From NCBI RefSeq assembly GCF_017744445.1, contig NZ_JAGIBH010000012.1, positions 110,626 to 174,625 of the forward strand: a stretch of 64,000 nt of DNA, given 5' to 3'. The position numbers and the translations under genes are program-made. A model generated the notes under the pieces. It was not told the DNA's origin and searched no databases. It worked only from the letters and a program-made list of their open reading frames with translations. Shown here one piece after another: positions 1-9,464 of the stretch (its first letter is position 1; each line of letters starts with the position of its first letter). The stretch comes from Caulobacter sp. GTDB lineage: Bacteria; Pseudomonadota; Alphaproteobacteria; Caulobacterales; Caulobacteraceae.

Positions 1-2154
1 GGCGCGCCTAGCCTCGCAAGCGCCCTCGCCGATCGTGACGGCCTGCCTGGCGCGGCGGTGGAGCCCGCGCTTCTGGATCGACTGCACCTGAAGATCGGCG
101 ATCGGTTCGAGGCAGGCCCCATGACCCTGGTCGTGCGGGCCCGTCTGGTCAGCGAGCCCGACGGTCTCTCGCGCGGCTTCTCGATGGCGCCGCGCGTCCT
201 GGTCCGCCGCGAAGTCCTGGAGCGCTCCGGCCTGCTGGCGCCCGGAGGTCTCTCCGGACGCACCGTCCGCGTCGCCCTCAAGCCCAGCGAGGATCCTCGC
301 GCCATCGGCAAGGCCGTCCAGGCGGCGTTGCCGGACTCTCACCTGCGGGTTCGCGATCGCCTGGACAGCGCGCCCGGCGCGCGGCGGCTGATCGACCAGC
401 TGGAATACTTCCTCGGCTTTATCGGCCTGGCCTCCTTGGTGGCCGGCGGTCTGGGTGTGGCTGGCGCCGTATCGGCCTACCTTTCGACCCGCGAGCCCAC
501 CATCGCGGTGCTGAAGGCGCTGGGCGCCGAGAGCGGCCTGGTGCGCGACCTGCATCTGATCCAGATCGGCGTCCTGGCGCTGCTTGGCGTAAGCATCGGC
601 CTTGGGGTCGGCGCGGTCGCGCCTCTGATCCTGGGTCAGTTGGCCGGCTCCAATCTGCCGATCCCAGCGCTGTTCAAGGTCTATCCCTGGCCGTTGGCCA
701 AGGCCGGGCTGTTCGGCGTCCTGGCGGCGGCGGCCTTCTCGCTGGTTCCGCTGGCGCGGGCGCGGGCCACGCCGCCGTCGGCTCTGTTCCGCCGCGCGCC
801 CAAGGCCCGCCTGCCGCTTGGCCTGGAGACGATCGGCGCCGTCTTGTCGGGCATCGGTCTGGCCGCGCTGGCTGTAGTCACGGCTCCGACGCCGCTAGCG
901 GCGGCGATCATGATCGCGGGCGTCGCCATCGCCTTCGGCCTGCTCTCGGTTCTCGGCCGGACGGCCGCCTGGCTCGCCGGCAAGGCCCGCGGCCTCACAC
1001 GCGGTGCGGCCAAGCTGGGCCTGGCCAATCTGGCCGGACCTCGATCGGCCGCCCGCACCGCCAGTCCGGCCATCGGGCTCGGCGTGGCCCTACTGGCCTG
1101 CGTGGTGCTGATCCAGTCGGCGCTGCTGGCCCAGGTCAGCGACGTGGCCCCGCGAACCGCGCCGGCCATGGTGTTCACCGAGATCCCTGGCGACCGCGTG
1201 ACCGCGTTCGACGCCGTGGCGTCCAGCGTGATGGGTCCTCTGAGCGAGGAGGCCTATTTGCGCATGCCCTTCGCGACCGGCCGGATCATCGCGCTGAAGG
1301 GCAAGCCCGTCGACACCAAGGCCGTCAAGCCGTCCGAACGCTGGGCCTTCGACAACGACATCAGTCTGTCGCTGCTGGCAAAGGCGCCGAAGAACGCCGA
1401 GATCGTGTCCGGCCAATGGTGGCGCGAGAACGACACCGGCCCACCGCAGGTGGCGCTGAACGTCGAGATCGCCGAGGCGGCCGACCTCAAGGTCGGCGAC
1501 ACGATCACCGTACTGGTGCTGGGCCGTGAGATCGAGGCGCGGGTCGCCGTGCTGCGCAAGATCGACTTCGGCGGCTTTGGACCCAGCTTCAACCTGATCT
1601 TCAACCCCGCGACGCTGGAAGGCGCCGAACTGCGGAATGTCGCGATCGCGCGCCTGAGCCGGACCCAGGAAGCGGCCCTGACCCGCGCACTTGGCCAGGC
1701 CTTCCCGAGCGTGAACGTCATCAGCGTGCGCGAGCAGCTGGATGCGGCGGCCGCCCTGTTCGACCGCCTGGCGCTCGCCGTGCGCGGCGCGGCGGGTGTC
1801 GCGGCCCTGGCCGGCCTGCTGGTGCTGGCCGGGGCCATCGCCGCCGGCGCGCGAGCCCGGGCTCGCGAGGCTGCGACGCTGAAGGTGTTGGGGGCGACCC
1901 GCGCCCAGATCCTGCTGGCCTATCTGATCGAGTATGGCGCGGTGGGCCTGATCGCGGGCGCCGCTGGCGTACTGTTCGGTTTCGCCGCCGCCTGGCCCGT
2001 GGTCGTAAAGGTCTTCGAGGCCCGCTGGAGCGTCGACTGGAGCGGCGTCCTGGTCCTACTGGCCGGCGCGACCAGTCTAGCGGCCCTGGGCGGCGTGATC
2101 GCCGCCAGCCTGGCGTTGTCGCAGCGCCCCGCGCCGGTGCTGCGGGGCGACTGA
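1..2154 (+). CDS. FtsX-like ABC transporter permease, 5' partial
   Basis: Inner-membrane permease of the MacB/FtsX type, resembling YbbP, which works with a separate ATPase (YbbA-like) presumably encoded just upstream. The frame is open from base 1 without a stop, so the true start lies outside the window; the GTG at 58 is only an internal codon. Two FtsX-like four-helix modules are visible: hydrophobic segments around 410-780 and 1790-2130, each with the STREPTIAVLKALGA / AREAATLKVLGAT motif that precedes a coupling helix. A large non-membrane domain lies between further hydrophobic segments near 840-1130. The family is linked to lipid or lipoprotein handling or to export; which substrate is not visible. 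The stop is TGA at 2152. Confidence 0.85.
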   Translation, partial: GAPSLASALADRDGLPGAAVEPALLDRLHLKIGDRFEAGPMTLVVRARLVSEPDGLSRGFSMAPRVLVRREVLERSGLLAPGGLSGRTVRVALKPSEDPRAIGKAVQAALPDSHLRVRDRLDSAPGARRLIDQLEYFLGFIGLASLVAGGLGVAGAVSAYLSTREPTIAVLKALGAESGLVRDLHLIQIGVLALLGVSIGLGVGAVAPLILGQLAGSNLPIPALFKVYPWPLAKAGLFGVLAAAAFSLVPLARARATPPSALFRRAPKARLPLGLETIGAVLSGIGLAALAVVTAPTPLAAAIMIAGVAIAFGLLSVLGRTAAWLAGKARGLTRGAAKLGLANLAGPRSAARTASPAIGLGVALLACVVLIQSALLAQVSDVAPRTAPAMVFTEIPGDRVTAFDAVASSVMGPLSEEAYLRMPFATGRIIALKGKPVDTKAVKPSERWAFDNDISLSLLAKAPKNAEIVSGQWWRENDTGPPQVALNVEIAEAADLKVGDTITVLVLGREIEARVAVLRKIDFGGFGPSFNLIFNPATLEGAELRNVAIARLSRTQEAALTRALGQAFPSVNVISVREQLDAAAALFDRLALAVRGAAGVAALAGLLVLAGAIAAGARARAREAATLKVLGATRAQILLAYLIEYGAVGLIAGAAGVLFGFAAAWPVVVKVFEARWSVDWSGVLVLLAGATSLAALGGVIAASLALSQRPAPVLRGD

Positions 2155-2233
2155 GCCTTCAAGGGGCGTCCTGCCCCCGAAGGCGCACCTCTTCGCCTAA
2201 AGCCTGTGCGCAACGCGCCTAGCTGACCGTCTT

Positions 2234-2250
2234 GTCAGGTAGCCGTCAGG
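2234..2250 (+). promoter_or_regulatory. Direct repeat GTCAGG x2, candidate response-regulator box
   Basis: Two GTCAGG hexamers start at 2234 and 2245, 11 bases apart. This is the helical spacing expected for an OmpR/PhoB-type regulator dimer, about 65 bases upstream of the RND pump start. The neighbouring regulator gene at 9461-10144 belongs to that family and has related GTCA half-sites upstream of it. The link is inferred. Confidence 0.35.
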
Positions 2251-2314
2251 CTGCGGACCCCTTGGCCTTGCTAGACCATGGCCAACCTCCCCCGCCGCAA
2301 CGACGGACTTCAGT

Positions 2315-5300
2315 ATGATCTCGCTTGTGCGGACGGCCTTGGCGCGTCCCTACACCTTCGTCGTGATGGCCGCGATGATCTTGATCGTCGGCGTGCTGGC
2401 GATCCTGCGTACCCCGACCGACATCTTCCCAAACATCCGCGTGCCCGTCGTCGCGGTGGCCTGGACCTATAACGGCCTGTCGCCGGCCGACATGTCGGGA
2501 CGGATCCTGACCCCCTACCAGCGGACCCTGACCACCACGGTCAATGACATTGACCACATCGAGGCGACCTCGCTGCAAGGCATCGGGGTGGTGAAGATCT
2601 ACTTCCAGCCCGGCGCCGACGTCCGCCTGGCCAACGCCCAGATCACCGCCATCTCGCAGACCCTGCTGCGGCAGCTGCCGCCGGGCGTCACCCCGCCGCT
2701 GATCCTGAACTACAACGCCTCGACCGTGCCGATCGTGCAACTCGCACTGGCGGGCCAAGGCCTGTCGGAGCAGCAGTTGTTCGATTACGGCGTCAACTTC
2801 ATCCGTACGCGTCTGGTCACCGTGCCCGGCGCGGCCGTGCCGTTTCCGTTCGGCGGCAAGACCCGCCAGATCCAGGTCGACATCGACCCGCAGGCTCTGC
2901 TGTCCAAGGGGCTCTCGGCGAGCGACGTCGGCGCGGCCATCGCCGCCCAGACCCAGATCACCCCGGCCGGCTTCGTCAAGATCGGCGAGTTCCAGTACGC
3001 CTTGCGCCTGAACAACGCCCCCGGCACGGTCGACGAGCTGAATGCCCTGCCGGTGAAGACGGTCAACGGGGCCACCATCCGCATCGGCGACGTCGCCCAC
3101 GTGCGCGACGGCTCGGCCCCGCAGCAGAACATCGTCCACGTCGACGGCCAGCGCTCGGTGCTGATGACAGTGCTGAAGTCCGGCTCGACCTCGACCATCG
3201 CCATCGTCGACGGCATCAAGAGCGCCCTGCCCGAGCTGAAGGCCCAACTGCCCGCCGAGCTGACTGTCACGCCGCTGAACGACCAATCGACCTTCGTGAA
3301 GGCCGCCGTCAATGGCGTGGTCCACGAAGGCGCCTTGGCCGCCGTGCTGACTTCGTTGATGATCCTGCTGTTCCTGGGCAGCTGGCGCTCGACAGTGATC
3401 ATCGCCGTGTCGATCCCGCTGGCGGTGCTGGCGGCGATCGCGGCCCTGGCGGCGTTCGGCCAAACCCTGAACGTCATGACCCTGGGCGGCCTGGCCTTGG
3501 CCGTCGGCATCCTGGTCGACGACGCCACCGTCACCATCGAGAACATCAATTGGCACCTGGAGCACGGCAAGGACGTCAAGACGGCGATCCTGGACGGCGC
3601 GGCCCAGATCGTGACCCCCGCCTTCGTCTCCCTGCTCTGCATCTGCATCGTCTTCGTGCCGATGTTCTTCCTACCGGGCGTGTCGGGCTTCCTGTTCGTG
3701 CCGATGGCGCTGTCGGTGGTCTTCGCGATGATCGCCTCGTTCCTGCTGTCGCGGACCCTGGTCCCGACCATGGCGGCCTATCTGCTCAAGCCCCACGTCC
3801 CGCATGACGAGGAAGCGCCGTCCAGCAACCGCCTGGTCCGCTTCCAGCGCGGCTTCGAACGGGGCTTCTCCAAGGTGCGCGACGCCTATTCGGGTCTGCT
3901 GGGCTTTGCCCTGGGCGCGCGCGGCGTGTTCGTGGCCGGGTTCCTGGGATTTGCGCTGCTGAGCCTCGTGCTGATCCCATTCCTGGGCCAGAACTTCTTC
4001 CCGGCTGTGGACTCCGGCTCGATCGCCCTGCACGTCCGCGCCCCGGTCGGCACGCGGATCGAGGAGTCGGCCGCCCTGTTCGACCGCATCCAGCGCCACA
4101 TCCGCACCGTGATCCCCGCCGACGAGGTCGAGACCATGGTCGACAACATCGGCCTGTCCACTAGCGGCATCAACACCGCCTACAACGCCTCGGGCACCAT
4201 CGGCCCGCAGGACGGCGACATCCTGATCAGCCTGAAGGAAGGCCACCACCCGACGGATGGCTACATCAAGGCCCTGCGCGAGGAGCTGCCCAAGGCCTTC
4301 CCGACGGCGACCTTCTCGTTCCTGCCCGCCGACGTGACCAGCCAGATCCTCAACTTCGGCAGCCCGGCTCCGATCGACATCCAGGTGTCGGGCGGCGATG
4401 CGGCCGGCAACCAGGCCTACGCCCAGAAGATCCTGCGCGCGATCCGCGGCGTCAAAGGCATCGCCGACGTCCGCATCCAGCAGCCCGCCGCCTCGCCGGA
4501 GCTGCGCTTCGACGCCGACCGCACCCGCATCCACGCCCTGGGCCTGGACGAGCGCGACGTCACCGCCAGCCTGGCGGGCGCCGTGGCCGGCAGCCAGCAG
4601 ACCGCGCCGGTGTTCTGGCTGAACCCGCAGAACGGAGTCTCGTACCCCGTCGTGGCCCAGACGCCAGAATACATGCTGGACAGCCTCGACAAGATCGCGT
4701 CGATCCCGGTCACCGGCGCCCGTACGCCCAACCAAGCCCCGCAGGTCCTGGGCGGCCTGGGCACGCTCAGCCGCGGCGCCACGCCCGCCGTGATCTCGCA
4801 GTACAACATCCAGCCGATGGTCAATGTCTATGCCGCCACGCAAGGGCGCGACCTAGGCGGCGTTGCCACCGACATCCAGAAGGTCCTGAAAAAGCTGGAG
4901 AAGGATAAGCCCGCCAAGATCAAGGTGACCCTGCGCGGCCAGTACCAGACCATGAACACCGCCTTCTCCGGCATGGGCTGGGGTCTCTTGGGCGCGGTCG
5001 TGATGATCTATCTGCTGATCGTCATCAACTTCCAATCCTGGCTGGATCCGTTCGTGATCATCTCGGCCCTGCCCGCCGCCCTGGCCGGCATCGCCTGGAT
5101 GCTGTTCGCGACCGAGACGCCGCTGTCCGTCCCGGCCCTGACCGGCGCGATCATGTGCATGGGCGTGGCCACGGCCAATTCGATCCTGGTGGTCAGCTTC
5201 GCCCGCGAGCGGCTGGACGCCACCGGCGACGCGGTCCAGGCCGCGTTCGAGGCCGGCGTCACCCGCTTCCGCCCCGTACTGATGACGGCCCTGGCCATGA

Positions 5301-5497
5301 TCATCGGCATGGCGCCCATGGCCCTGGCCCTGGGCGAAGGCGCCGAGCAGAACGCTCCGCTGGGTCGCGCGGTGATCGGCGGCTTGATCTTCGCCACCTG
5401 CGCGTCCCTGCTGTTCGTCCCCACCATCTTCTCCATCGTCCACGGCCGCCGCCCCCACGCGGAAGCCGCCTCCCCCGAAGGCGTCGCCCATGTCTGA
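2315..5497 (+). CDS. RND efflux transporter permease (HAE1/AcrB-like)
   Basis: Proton-driven inner-membrane pump of a tripartite RND efflux system, 1060 residues, the usual full length. It starts with a TM helix (residues about 10-30) and a porter domain. The TM4 signature GGLALAVGILVDDATVTIEN carries the paired Asp of the proton relay at about residues 401-402. A second half repeats the architecture, with GAIMCMGVATANSILVVSFA in TM10. The absence of an HME-type charged metal-relay pattern suggests organic substrates rather than copper or silver, although the neighbouring regulators look like the CusRS subgroup. The adaptor overlaps by 8 bases, so the genes are translationally coupled. Substrate unknown. 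Confidence 0.92.
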   Translation: MISLVRTALARPYTFVVMAAMILIVGVLAILRTPTDIFPNIRVPVVAVAWTYNGLSPADMSGRILTPYQRTLTTTVNDIDHIEATSLQGIGVVKIYFQPGADVRLANAQITAISQTLLRQLPPGVTPPLILNYNASTVPIVQLALAGQGLSEQQLFDYGVNFIRTRLVTVPGAAVPFPFGGKTRQIQVDIDPQALLSKGLSASDVGAAIAAQTQITPAGFVKIGEFQYALRLNNAPGTVDELNALPVKTVNGATIRIGDVAHVRDGSAPQQNIVHVDGQRSVLMTVLKSGSTSTIAIVDGIKSALPELKAQLPAELTVTPLNDQSTFVKAAVNGVVHEGALAAVLTSLMILLFLGSWRSTVIIAVSIPLAVLAAIAALAAFGQTLNVMTLGGLALAVGILVDDATVTIENINWHLEHGKDVKTAILDGAAQIVTPAFVSLLCICIVFVPMFFLPGVSGFLFVPMALSVVFAMIASFLLSRTLVPTMAAYLLKPHVPHDEEAPSSNRLVRFQRGFERGFSKVRDAYSGLLGFALGARGVFVAGFLGFALLSLVLIPFLGQNFFPAVDSGSIALHVRAPVGTRIEESAALFDRIQRHIRTVIPADEVETMVDNIGLSTSGINTAYNASGTIGPQDGDILISLKEGHHPTDGYIKALREELPKAFPTATFSFLPADVTSQILNFGSPAPIDIQVSGGDAAGNQAYAQKILRAIRGVKGIADVRIQQPAASPELRFDADRTRIHALGLDERDVTASLAGAVAGSQQTAPVFWLNPQNGVSYPVVAQTPEYMLDSLDKIASIPVTGARTPNQAPQVLGGLGTLSRGATPAVISQYNIQPMVNVYAATQGRDLGGVATDIQKVLKKLEKDKPAKIKVTLRGQYQTMNTAFSGMGWGLLGAVVMIYLLIVINFQSWLDPFVIISALPAALAGIAWMLFATETPLSVPALTGAIMCMGVATANSILVVSFARERLDATGDAVQAAFEAGVTRFRPVLMTALAMIIGMAPMALALGEGAEQNAPLGRAVIGGLIFATCASLLFVPTIFSIVHGRRPHAEAASPEGVAHV

Positions 5498-6674
5498 GTC
5501 CAACCTGCCCAAGACCAGCCCCCAGCGGCTGCGCCGTCTCGCCCTGGTGGGCGCCGCCGGCTTCGTCCTGATCCTGGCGGCCGGCACGGCCTCGCGGCTG
5601 ATGGCCAGCAACGACCTGAAGAAGACCAGCCAGGCCAGCGCCGTCACCACGGTCAGCATCATTCAGCCCGGCGGCGGCGAGACCGGCGAGCTGGTCCTGC
5701 CCGGCCGCCTGCAGGCCTGGAACGAGGCCCCGGTCTTCGCCCGCACCGACGGCTATCTGCGCCGCTGGTATGTCGATATCGGCCAGCCGGTGAAGACGGG
5801 TCAGGTGCTGGCCGAGATCGACGCGCCGGAAGTCGACCAGCAGCTGGTCGCCGCCCGCGCCGCCCTCGCCACGGCCCAGGCCCAGCGGGATCTCGCCGCC
5901 ACCAGCGCCGCCCGCTGGAAACGCCTGGTGGCCGACAACGCCGTCTCGCAGCAGGAGGCCGACGAGCGCGCCGGCGATCTGGCCGCCCGCGAGGCCATGC
6001 GCAACGAGGCGCTCGCGAATGTCCGCCGCCTGGAGAGTCTCACGGCCTTCAAGCGCATCGTCGCCCCGTTTGACGGGGTGGTGACCAGTCGCGACACCGA
6101 CCAGGGCGACCTGATCAGCGCCGGCGGCGGCCGCACCACGCCGCTGTTCACTGTTTCCGACACCAAGCGCCTGCGCCTCTATGTCAGCGTGCCCCAGAGC
6201 CTGGCCGGCCAGATCCGGCCCGGCATGAGCGCGACCTTCTCCACGCCCGACCTGCAGGGCCAGACCTTCAACGCCCGCCTGGTGCGCACGGCCGACGCGG
6301 TGGACGCCCAGTCCGGCGCGATGCTGATCCAGCTGGAGGTCGACAATGCCGGCGGCCGCCTGAAGCCGGGCGGCTACGCCCAGGTCAATCTCGACCTGAA
6401 GGCCGCCAGCACGACCTCGACGGCCTCGGTGCGGATTCCGTCCAACGCCCTGCTGTTCCGCAAGGAAGGCACCGCTGTGGCCGTGGTCGGCGGCGACAAC
6501 ACCGTTGCGATCCACCCGGTCAAGATCGCCCGCGACGACGGCGCCGAGCTGGAGCTGGCCTCCGGCATCGCCGCCAACGATTGGATCGTCACCAGCCCGC
6601 CGGACGCCATCGCCACCGGCGACAAGGTCAATCCGGTGAAGGCCAAGAAGGGTGCCGCCAATGCAAAAGGCTAG
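5490..6674 (+). CDS. RND efflux periplasmic adaptor (membrane fusion protein)
   Basis: Adaptor linking the RND pump to the outer-membrane factor. It is 394 residues. An N-terminal TM anchor (about 14-33, LALVGAAGFVLILAAG) is followed by a lipoyl half-motif (FARTDGYLRRWYVDIGQPVKTGQVLAEID), an alpha-helical hairpin (about 115-180), the second lipoyl half (IVAPFDGVVTSRDTDQGDLIS), and beta-barrel and membrane-proximal domains. ATG at 5490 lies inside the end of the pump gene, and the outer-membrane factor starts before this gene ends, so all three are coupled. It has no His- or Met-rich metal-binding region. Confidence 0.92.
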   Translation: MSESNLPKTSPQRLRRLALVGAAGFVLILAAGTASRLMASNDLKKTSQASAVTTVSIIQPGGGETGELVLPGRLQAWNEAPVFARTDGYLRRWYVDIGQPVKTGQVLAEIDAPEVDQQLVAARAALATAQAQRDLAATSAARWKRLVADNAVSQQEADERAGDLAAREAMRNEALANVRRLESLTAFKRIVAPFDGVVTSRDTDQGDLISAGGGRTTPLFTVSDTKRLRLYVSVPQSLAGQIRPGMSATFSTPDLQGQTFNARLVRTADAVDAQSGAMLIQLEVDNAGGRLKPGGYAQVNLDLKAASTTSTASVRIPSNALLFRKEGTAVAVVGGDNTVAIHPVKIARDDGAELELASGIAANDWIVTSPPDAIATGDKVNPVKAKKGAANAKG

Positions 6675-8037
6675 CCTCCTGGTCCTGGCGAGCCTGGGCC
6701 TGGCCGGCTGCTCGATGGCGCCGGCCTATGCCCCGCCCACCACGGCCGCGCCCGCCACCTTCCGCGACACTGGTCCCTGGACCCCGGCAGCTCCGGCCGA
6801 GACGATGCAGAACGGCGCCTGGTGGGCCACGTTCAAGGACCCGACGCTAGATGGCCTGGAACACCGACTGGAGAAGGGTAGCGCCGATCTCGCCGCCGCC
6901 CTCGCCCGCTACGACCAGGCTCGCGCCCTATCGCGCCAGGCCTCCAGCGCCCTGCTGCCCAGCATCGGCGCCTCGGCCAGCACAGAGCGTCAGCGCACGC
7001 CCGCCAACGGCCGCTTTGACACCAACACGGTGACGGCCAGCGCCAGCTATGAGCTCGATCTCTGGGGCCGCATCCGTAACCTGGTCGCCGCCGGCAAGGC
7101 CGACGCCCAGGCCAGCGCCGCCGATCTAGCCGGGGTGCGCCTCAGCCTGCAAGCCCAACTGGCCGACACCTATTTCAGCCTGCGGGGCGCCGACGCTCAG
7201 ATCGCGGTGCTGGGCTCGACGGTCGAGGCCTATCGCCAGGCCCTTGATCTGACCAACCGCCGCCAGGCCGGCGGCGCGGCCAGCGGCCTCGACACCGGCC
7301 GGGCTCAGACCCAGCTGGCGGCGACCCAGGCCCAGTACGAGCAGGCCGTGGCCAACCGCGCCCTGCTGGAACACGCCATCGCCGTGCTGGTCGGCGAGCC
7401 GGCCTCGACCTTCAGCGTCGCCTCGACGGAAGGCCTGAGCGACGCGCCCATCACCCCGGTCGGCGCGCCCTCGATCCTGCTGCAACGCCGTCCGGACGTC
7501 GCCGCCGCCGAGCGCCGGATGGCCGCCGCCAACGCCCGTATCGGCGTGGCCCGCGCCGCCTGGTTCCCCAGCGTGACGCTCGCGGCCGCGGGCGGCTATC
7601 AGTCCAACGGCGGCGAGCTACTGACCGCCGCCAACCACGTCTGGGCTCTAGGTCCCCTGGCGGCCGCCTTGCCGCTGTTCGACGGCGGCGCCCGCAAGGC
7701 CGAGGTCGCCCGCAGCCGCGCCGTGTTCGACGAGACCGCCGCCGGCTATCGCCAGACCGTGCTGGACGCCTTCCGCGAGGTCGAGGACCAGATGGTCCTG
7801 GCCAACCGCCTGGCTGCCGCCCAAGGCCGCCAGGACGAAGCCGTCGATGCCGCCGTGCGCACCACGGGGCTCGCCACGACCCGCTATCGCGAAGGCGCGG
7901 CCAGTTATCTGGACGTGGTTACGGCGCAGACCGCGGAGTTACAGGCCCGGCGCGAGGCGCTGGACCTGCGCACGCGTCGCCTTTCGGCCAGCGTCGATCT
8001 GATCCGGGCGCTGGGCGGCAGCTGGAGCGCCGGCTAG
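6661..8037 (+). CDS. NodT-family outer-membrane efflux lipoprotein
   Basis: TolC-like outer-membrane channel of the tripartite system, 458 residues from the ATG at 6661. A purine-rich ribosome site (AAGAAGGG) lies 7 bases before it. An in-frame GTG at 6652 would add three residues and is less likely. The N-terminus MQKASLLVLASLGLAGCSM is a lipoprotein signal with lipobox LAGC. Two outer-membrane efflux repeats follow, with AAxARYxQARAL-like helices and the ILLQRRPDVAAAERRMAAANARIG motif characteristic of NodT proteins. It overlaps the adaptor gene by 14 bases and ends tail-to-tail with the kinase gene, sharing the palindromic stop CTAG. Confidence 0.92.
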   Translation: MQKASLLVLASLGLAGCSMAPAYAPPTTAAPATFRDTGPWTPAAPAETMQNGAWWATFKDPTLDGLEHRLEKGSADLAAALARYDQARALSRQASSALLPSIGASASTERQRTPANGRFDTNTVTASASYELDLWGRIRNLVAAGKADAQASAADLAGVRLSLQAQLADTYFSLRGADAQIAVLGSTVEAYRQALDLTNRRQAGGAASGLDTGRAQTQLAATQAQYEQAVANRALLEHAIAVLVGEPASTFSVASTEGLSDAPITPVGAPSILLQRRPDVAAAERRMAAANARIGVARAAWFPSVTLAAAGGYQSNGGELLTAANHVWALGPLAAALPLFDGGARKAEVARSRAVFDETAAGYRQTVLDAFREVEDQMVLANRLAAAQGRQDEAVDAAVRTTGLATTRYREGAASYLDVVTAQTAELQARREALDLRTRRLSASVDLIRALGGSWSAG

Positions 8038-9464
8038 GCGTTGACGGTTTCCCGCTCGGGCGGCGGAACGGCGGCTGCGGTCGCCGGACCACCGTCCATC
8101 GTGAGCGGCTCCGCCTTCGGCAGCAGGAACCCGATCAGCACCTCGCCGCCCTCGCAGCGGGCGAAGACCGACCCGCCGTGCATGGTGACGATGGCCTTGA
8201 CCACCGCCAGGCCCAGGCCGTGGATCTCGCCGCTGTGCTCGCGGGCGCGATCCATCCGGTAGAAGCGGTCGAACAAGCGCGCCAGGTGTGGTTCGGGGAT
8301 CGGTCCCCCCTTGTTGCGCACCGATAGGCAGACAGCCTTGTCCTGGAGCTCAATCGTGACCCGCACGGTCTTGCAATCGACACCATGTCGAATGGCGTTG
8401 TCGAGCAGGTTGGTGACCGCCCGGCCCAGCAGCGAGGCGTCTGCGGTAACGGTCGCGTCGCCGCGCACCTCCAGCCGCACCTCGGCGTCCTCGAGTAGCA
8501 CATCCAGGAAGTCGGCGGTCTTGTGAGTCAGAGCCGCCAGCGACAGCGGCGCCAGGTTGGCCGCGAGCGCCCCCTGGTCGGCGCGGGCCATGAACAGCAT
8601 GTCGTTGATGATGGTGCGCAGCCGTTCCAGTTCTTCGAGATTGGAATGCAGCGTGTCTTCCAGCTCGTCGGCGTCTCGCGTGCGCGACAGAGCGACCTGG
8701 GTCTGGCCGATCAGGTTGCCCAGCGGCGTGCGCAGCTCGTGGGCGACGTCCGCATTGAAGGCCGCCAACCGCTCATAGGCCGCCTGCAAACGATCCAGCG
8801 CGCCGTTGAAGGCGCTCATCAGACCCACCAGCTCGGCCGGCAGGTCCTGGGTCGGCATGCGTAGGGACAGGTCGGCGGGGTTGAGCGCCCCGGCGCGGTG
8901 CGACAGACGATCGACGGGCGCCAAGCCCCGTCGCGCGATCCACCAGCCCAGCAGGCTGACCAGCGCCGTCGTCAGCACCGACACGCCCAGTACGCCGACA
9001 CCCAGCACATAGCGCGACGCGTCGAACGGCGCGGTGTCGGCCGCGATCACCAGCCTCACGTCGGGACGTCGCCCATAGGCGGGCACTTTGCGCGCCAGAG
9101 TCATGAACCGCTTGCCGTCGGCGTGGATGACGCCGAAGCCATTGCGCGCAGGCTCCAGCGCCTTGCCCGGCGTGAACTGGAAGCGCGGATCGGGAGACTC
9201 GATGCGGTAGCGGATGCTGCCGTCGGCCGGGGTGAAGGACCTCAGCTTGTCCGCCATCAGCGGCCAGCGGGTCGGATCCTCCAGACGGCGGATCATCGCC
9301 ACGATGATCTCGGACCGCGCGCTCAGCTCTTCGGCCTGGTGGCGCTTCAGCTCCAGGCTCTGGAAGCTGAACATCGCCACGCCCGCCAGGATCGAGACCA
9401 GACTGGTGGCGACCGCGAACATCAGGGCCAGGCGGCCGGCGATGGATTTGGGGGCTGAAATCAT
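8034..9464 (-). CDS. Sensor histidine kinase, heavy-metal-sensor (CusS-like) type
   Basis: Membrane kinase of a two-component pair, 476 residues. TM1 is about 11-30, a periplasmic sensor about 31-150, and TM2 about 152-176, followed by HAMP. The HisKA motif FNADVAHELRTPLGNLIGQT carries the phospho-acceptor at about His242. The HATPase domain has an N-box (DNAIRHGVD) and a G-box (GLGLAVVKAIVTMHGGS). Its ATG at 9464 overlaps the regulator stop (ATGA), so the two are co-translated. The position facing the efflux operon suggests it controls that operon. The sensor lacks an obvious Met- or His-rich metal site, so the signal is unknown. Confidence 0.92.
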   Translation of the reverse strand: MISAPKSIAGRLALMFAVATSLVSILAGVAMFSFQSLELKRHQAEELSARSEIIVAMIRRLEDPTRWPLMADKLRSFTPADGSIRYRIESPDPRFQFTPGKALEPARNGFGVIHADGKRFMTLARKVPAYGRRPDVRLVIAADTAPFDASRYVLGVGVLGVSVLTTALVSLLGWWIARRGLAPVDRLSHRAGALNPADLSLRMPTQDLPAELVGLMSAFNGALDRLQAAYERLAAFNADVAHELRTPLGNLIGQTQVALSRTRDADELEDTLHSNLEELERLRTIINDMLFMARADQGALAANLAPLSLAALTHKTADFLDVLLEDAEVRLEVRGDATVTADASLLGRAVTNLLDNAIRHGVDCKTVRVTIELQDKAVCLSVRNKGGPIPEPHLARLFDRFYRMDRAREHSGEIHGLGLAVVKAIVTMHGGSVFARCEGGEVLIGFLLPKAEPLTMDGGPATAAAVPPPERETVNA

